From NCBI GenBank assembly GCA_016937795.1, contig JAFGVV010000024.1:1-64000 (forward strand): 64,000 nt of DNA, given 5' to 3'. Position numbers and translations under genes: made by a program. The notes below the pieces were generated by a model. That model had not been told where the DNA came from and did no database searches. It saw nothing but the letters and a program-made list of their open reading frames with translations. This document shows, piece by piece, positions 60,339-64,000 of this stretch (position 1 is the first letter of the stretch; each line of letters starts with the position of its first letter). This DNA comes from Paludibacteraceae bacterium. GTDB taxonomy: Bacteria > Bacteroidota > Bacteroidia > Bacteroidales > Paludibacteraceae.

Positions 60339-60968
60339 ATGGAACTGAAAGTAGTAAATATTAAAGGAGAAGACACAGGAAGAGTGGTATCGCTCAGCGA
60401 TGCAGTCTTCGGTATTGAGCCAAACGACCATGCTATTTATTTAGATGTAAAACAGTATTTGGCCAATCAGCGTCAGGGAACACATTCTTCAAAAGGTAGA
60501 AGTCAGTTGTCGGGTAGTACCCGTAAACTGGGTCGTCAGAAAGGCGGCGGTGGTGCTCGTCCGGGCGATATCAAATCGGGTGTTCGTGTTGGTGGTGGTC
60601 GTATGTTCGGTCCTACACCACGCGATTATAATTTCAAGCTTAACAAAAAGGTAAAACAGTTGGCGCGTAAATCGGCATTGTCGTACAAAGCAGCTAATAA
60701 CCTTATTACAGTAGTTGAAAATCTTCAATTTGATAGCCCGAAAACTAAAGAAATGTTGACAATTGCAAATAATTTGCATGTAGCTGATAAAAAACCGTTA
60801 ATTGTTTTAGCAACTGCAAATAAAAACGTATATTTGTCGGCTCGTAATTTGACACGCGTAAATGTTATAACTGTTTCAGAATTAAACACTTATGTTGTGC
60901 TCAATGCTCAATCACTTGTGCTGACCGAAGAATCGGTATCAGCTATTGAACAAATATTTAACGCATAG
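60339..60968 (+). CDS. rplD: 50S ribosomal protein L4
   Basis: 209 residues, lining the exit tunnel. The Arg/Gly loop (about 44-100; [30 protein letters not shown]) is intact. 2-bp gap after rplC. In many bacteria L4 feeds back on this operon. Confidence 0.98.
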   Translation: MELKVVNIKGEDTGRVVSLSDAVFGIEPNDHAIYLDVKQYLANQRQGTHSSKGRSQLSGSTRKLGRQKGGGGARPGDIKSGVRVGGGRMFGPTPRDYNFKLNKKVKQLARKSALSYKAANNLITVVENLQFDSPKTKEMLTIANNLHVADKKPLIVLATANKNVYLSARNLTRVNVITVSELNTYVVLNAQSLVLTEESVSAIEQIFNA

Positions 60969-60979
60969 GAGGTACAGAA

Positions 60980-61270
60980 ATGGGAATTATAATTAAACCA
61001 ATCGTTACAGAGAAGATGACTAAGCTGGGCGAAAAACTGAACCGCTATGGCTTTAGAGTTCAAAAAGATGCGAATAAAATCGAGATCAAACAAGCAGTTG
61101 AAGCATTTTATAATGTAACTGTCACAGAGGTAAATACGATGATTGTAGCACCAAAACAGAAAAGCCGCTTTACCAAAAGTGGTGTTATTAATGGTAAAAC
61201 AACAGCGTATAAAAAAGCCATTGTCACTGTAAAGGAAGGCGAACAAATCGATTTTTATAGCAATATCTAA
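60980..61270 (+). CDS. rplW: 50S ribosomal protein L23
   Basis: 96 residues, at the tunnel exit where SRP and trigger factor dock. IIIKPIVTEKMTKLGE and YNVTVTEVNTMIVAPK are the family blocks. A ribosome binding site AGGAGG lies just before the start (60967-60972). Confidence 0.97.
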   Translation: MGIIIKPIVTEKMTKLGEKLNRYGFRVQKDANKIEIKQAVEAFYNVTVTEVNTMIVAPKQKSRFTKSGVINGKTTAYKKAIVTVKEGEQIDFYSNI

Positions 61271-61272
61271 CC

Positions 61273-61351
61273 ATTTACAATTTTACCATTTACGATTTAC
61301 TAATTTTTTGTAAGTCGTAAATTGGTGAAATGAAATGATTAAATTGTAAAT
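61273..61351. repeat. Long imperfect hairpin between rplW and rplB
   Basis: ATTTACAATTT (61273-61283) is exactly inverted at 61341-61351, and ACCATTTACGATTTAC (61285-61300) pairs with 61310-61327 with few mismatches. The words TTTAC and GTAAA recur throughout. It fills most of the 102-bp gap. Confidence 0.7.
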
Positions 61352-61372
61352 CAGTAAATAGTAAATATATAA

Positions 61373-62197
61373 ATGGCTGTACGTAAATTAATGCCCACAA
61401 CACCGGGGCAAAGACACAAGATTATTGGCACATTCGACACAATTACTGCGAGTGCGCCAGAGAAATCTCTTGTTGTAGGAAGAGGAAAATCCGGTGGTCG
61501 TAACCACGATGGTAAAATGACCATGCGCTACATTGGTGGCGGACACAAGAAGAAATATAGAGTAATTGACTTTAAACGCAACAAAGACGGTGTTCCCGCT
61601 ACAGTAAAAACCATTGAATACGATCCGAATCGTTCGGCGCGTATTGCATTGTTGTTTTATGCTGATGGGGAAAAAAGATACATTCTTGCACCAAACGGAT
61701 TGCAGGTAGGTCAGGTTCTACTGTCAGGAGCTGATGCAGCTCCCGAAGTTGGTAATTCATTGCCTTTGCAGAATATTCCACTCGGAACAATCATTCACAA
61801 TGTTGAATTACGTCCGGGACAGGGTGCCGCGATGGTACGCTCTGCTGGGACATTTGCACAGTTGACTTCACGTGAAGACAAATACGCAATTGTAAAATTA
61901 CCTTCCGGAGAAGTACGTAAAATACTTGCTTCATGTAAAGCAACTATTGGTACAGTAGGTAATTCTGACCATGCACTTGAAAGATCAGGTAAAGCAGGTC
62001 GCTCTCGCTGGCTTGGACGTCGTCCTCGCGTACGTGGTGTAGCTATGAACCCTGTTGATCACCCAATGGGTGGTGGTGAAGGTCGTTCGTCAGGAGGACA
62101 CCCACGCTCGCGTAAGGGCTTGTTAGCTAAAGGGTACAAAACACGTGCTCCGAAAAAACAATCGAGCCAGTATATTATTGAAAGAAAGAAAAAATAA
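61373..62197 (+). CDS. rplB: 50S ribosomal protein L2
   Basis: 274 residues. Needed for peptidyl-transferase activity. [20 protein letters not shown] and the C-terminal [19 protein letters not shown] (with the key His) are intact. Confidence 0.98.
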   Translation: MAVRKLMPTTPGQRHKIIGTFDTITASAPEKSLVVGRGKSGGRNHDGKMTMRYIGGGHKKKYRVIDFKRNKDGVPATVKTIEYDPNRSARIALLFYADGEKRYILAPNGLQVGQVLLSGADAAPEVGNSLPLQNIPLGTIIHNVELRPGQGAAMVRSAGTFAQLTSREDKYAIVKLPSGEVRKILASCKATIGTVGNSDHALERSGKAGRSRWLGRRPRVRGVAMNPVDHPMGGGEGRSSGGHPRSRKGLLAKGYKTRAPKKQSSQYIIERKKK

Positions 62198-62219
62198 TCA
62201 GAAAAAGTAAGTAAATAAT

Positions 62220-62486
62220 ATGAGCCGTTCATTAAAAAAAGGACCCTTTATCAATCTGAAGCTCGAGAAAAAAGTTTTAGCTATGAACGAAAACGGAAAA
62301 AAAACCGTAGTCAAAACATGGTCTCGTGCTACAATGATTTCACCTGATTTTGTAGGTCATACAATTGCAGTTCACAATGGTAATAAATTTATCCCTGTAT
62401 ATGTTACCGAAAATATGGTAGGACATAAACTGGGTGAGTTTTCTCCCACACGTAACTTCCGTGGTCACGGTGGTAAGAAGAAATAA
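62220..62486 (+). CDS. rpsS: 30S ribosomal protein S19
   Basis: 88 residues. [19 protein letters not shown] and the [18 protein letters not shown] end are diagnostic. Confidence 0.98.
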   Translation: MSRSLKKGPFINLKLEKKVLAMNENGKKTVVKTWSRATMISPDFVGHTIAVHNGNKFIPVYVTENMVGHKLGEFSPTRNFRGHGGKKK

Positions 62487-62530
62487 TCCATTGAAATTTT
62501 AATCAGAAAAAAATAAACATTTCAAAGAAA

Positions 62531-62941
62531 ATGGGTGCAAGAAAAAAAATATCAGCCGACGCAAGAAAGGAAGCGAACAAATCGCTATATTTTGCCAAGC
62601 TTAATAACGTTCCTACTTCTCCCCGCAAGATGCGCCTGATGGCAGATCTGATTCGCGGAATGGAAGTGAATAAAGCGTTAAGCGTACTGAAGTTCTCTTC
62701 GAAAGAGGCTTCAATAAGACTTGAAAAATTGCTGAAATCAGCCATTGCTAACTGGGAAGCTAAAACCGAGCAAAAAGCTGACAATGCAAATTTATATGTA
62801 AGCAAAATCTATGTGGATTCAGCTACTATGCTGAAACGTTTACGCACAGCTCCTCAGGGACGTGGGTATCGTATTCGCAAACGTTCGAACCACGTAACTG
62901 TTTTTGTAGATACCAAAATTACTAACGATAACGAAAATTAA
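62531..62941 (+). CDS. rplV: 50S ribosomal protein L22
   Basis: 136 residues. Tunnel-wall protein. [20 protein letters not shown] at the start and the [20 protein letters not shown] hairpin (site of macrolide-resistance mutations elsewhere; no such change evident). Confidence 0.98.
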   Translation: MGARKKISADARKEANKSLYFAKLNNVPTSPRKMRLMADLIRGMEVNKALSVLKFSSKEASIRLEKLLKSAIANWEAKTEQKADNANLYVSKIYVDSATMLKRLRTAPQGRGYRIRKRSNHVTVFVDTKITNDNEN

Positions 62942-62949
62942 TTGCTAGA

Positions 62950-63690
62950 ATGGGACAAAAAATTAATCCGATAAGTAACCGCTTAGGTATTATTCGCGGA
63001 TGGGATTCAAACTGGTATGGTGGCAACAATTATGGTGATACCATTCTTGAAGACAGCAAAATCAGAAAATACCTGAATGCCCGTCTGGCAAAAGCGAGCG
63101 TATCGCGTATCGTTATCGAACGTACGTTGAAATTGGTAACTATCACTGTATGTACTGCTCGTCCCGGTATTATTATCGGTAAAGGCGGACAGGAAGTAGA
63201 TAAACTTAAAGAAGAGTTGAAAAAGGTAACCGACAAGGATATCCAGATCAATATCTTCGAAATTAAACGTCCTGAGTTGGATGCGGTTATCGTAGCCAAC
63301 AATGTGGCCCGTCAGATTGAAGGTAAAATTGCTTACCGTCGTGCGACAAAAATGGCCATTGCTTCAACCATGCGTATGGGTGCCGAAGGTATCAAAATCA
63401 TGGTGTCGGGTCGTTTGAACGGAGCTGAAATGGCTCGTTCCGAAATGTATAAGGAAGGACGTACTCCTCTGCATACTTTCAGAGCCGATATCGACTATGC
63501 TCACGCCGAAGCTCTTACAAAAGTAGGTATAATTGGCGTAAAAGTTTGGATTTGCCGTGGCGAAATTTATGGCAAAAAAGATCTGTCTCCTAACTTCACA
63601 CAGACGAAAGAGGCTTCTCGTGGTGGCGACCGTTTTGGTAACGAACGCAACGACCGTGGTGGAAAAGGATTCAAAAAGAGAAAGAAATAA
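62950..63690 (+). CDS. rpsC: 30S ribosomal protein S3
   Basis: 246 residues. KH domain with [20 protein letters not shown]; the C-terminal domain has [21 protein letters not shown] basic Gly/Arg/Lys tail (about 218-246) is longer than in E. coli. 8 bp after rplV. Confidence 0.98.
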   Translation: MGQKINPISNRLGIIRGWDSNWYGGNNYGDTILEDSKIRKYLNARLAKASVSRIVIERTLKLVTITVCTARPGIIIGKGGQEVDKLKEELKKVTDKDIQINIFEIKRPELDAVIVANNVARQIEGKIAYRRATKMAIASTMRMGAEGIKIMVSGRLNGAEMARSEMYKEGRTPLHTFRADIDYAHAEALTKVGIIGVKVWICRGEIYGKKDLSPNFTQTKEASRGGDRFGNERNDRGGKGFKKRKK

Positions 63691-63721
63691 CTGTTATTAA
63701 TGAATTTGATTTAAGGAAATT

Positions 63722-64000
63722 ATGTTACAACCTAAAAAAACAAAGTTCAGGAGACAGCAGAAGGGGCGCATGAAAGGAAATGCCCAAAGAGGTAATCAGT
63801 TGGCGTTCGGATCTTTTGGAATAAAATCACTCGAATCCAAATGGTTGACCGGTCGTCAGATCGAAGCTGCCCGTATTGCTGTAACCCGCTATATGCAACG
63901 TCAGGGTCAAATATGGATCCGCGTGTTTCCGGACAAACCAATCACCAAGAAACCTGCAGAGGTTCGTATGGGTAAAGGTAAAGGTGCTCCCGAAGGTTTC
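63722..64000 (+). CDS. rplP: 50S ribosomal protein L16 (partial, cut by window end)
   Basis: 93 codons of the gene are present: [19 protein letters not shown], then [16 protein letters not shown] and [20 protein letters not shown], ending [10 protein letters not shown] at the window edge. The missing part is the last third of the protein. Confidence 0.97.
   Translation, partial: MLQPKKTKFRRQQKGRMKGNAQRGNQLAFGSFGIKSLESKWLTGRQIEAARIAVTRYMQRQGQIWIRVFPDKPITKKPAEVRMGKGKGAPEGF

Overview
The window is chromosomal DNA from a member of the Bacteroidota, most likely a Bacteroidales-like lineage. Many transcription starts carry the Bacteroidota promoter form TTTG-N19-TAnnTTTG (for example before rpsL, pfp, tetR and era). 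One secreted protein ends in a type IX secretion (Por) sorting domain. Sugar phosphate metabolism uses a PPi-dependent phosphofructokinase, and many genes encode PorT/OmpA-like outer-membrane proteins. No species is claimed. There are no rRNA or tRNA genes, no prophage, no CRISPR array and no intact insertion sequence.

Layout. 0.3-2.5 kb: nitroreductase and aldehyde dehydrogenase. 2.8-7.9 kb: a TetR-controlled operon of an RND (MMPL) exporter, a LolA-like periplasmic protein and an outer-membrane beta-barrel, with matching operator-like palindromes before both tetR and the exporter. 8.2-13.7 kb (minus strand): lipase-like hydrolase, three lipoprotein or envelope genes, a DEAD-box RNA helicase with a structured leader, and an unknown helical protein. 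13.7-15.1 kb: a gene-free stretch with repeats and a possible small RNA. 15.1-21.4 kb: pfp, a membrane AraC regulator with an epimerase and a DUF2141 protein, an OMP, and yaaA. 21.4-26.6 kb (minus): rsmE, folD, ffh, fabH, rpmF and yceD; the first three are separated by CCCCTTTAGGGG palindromes that reach into the coding ends. 26.7-27.1 kb: two gene fragments joined head to head.

27.6-42.4 kb is a coherent envelope or stress block: a small AraC regulator, a hybrid histidine kinase and a stand-alone receiver protein, then an OMP/YtxH/holin-like operon, an AI-2E family permease, two secreted DUF3494 (ice-binding-fold) proteins, an OmpA protein and very small genes. Four transcription units in this block share one exact promoter architecture: TGTAA(C/G)-N15-TGTAAT-N21-CAnCTTTG. 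The spacings are identical in all four. It looks like an undescribed local regulon, plausibly driven by the adjacent regulators. I regard it as the strongest new signal in the window.

42.4-47.6 kb: a histidine kinase (parent of the 26.7 kb fragment) divergent from era, a second PAS kinase, and a gene with an in-frame stop. 48.3-55.7 kb: an unusual run of six genes: an SPFH/zinc-ribbon protein, a four-helix membrane protein, a 756-residue single-pass coiled-coil protein with a very acidic tail, two paralogous helical proteins, and a bactofilin-like protein. It is a candidate membrane-scaffold system of unknown function. 56.0-64.0 kb: the str and S10 ribosomal operons (rpsL, rpsG, fusA, rpsJ, rplC, rplD, rplW, rplB, rpsS, rplV, rpsC and a truncated rplP).
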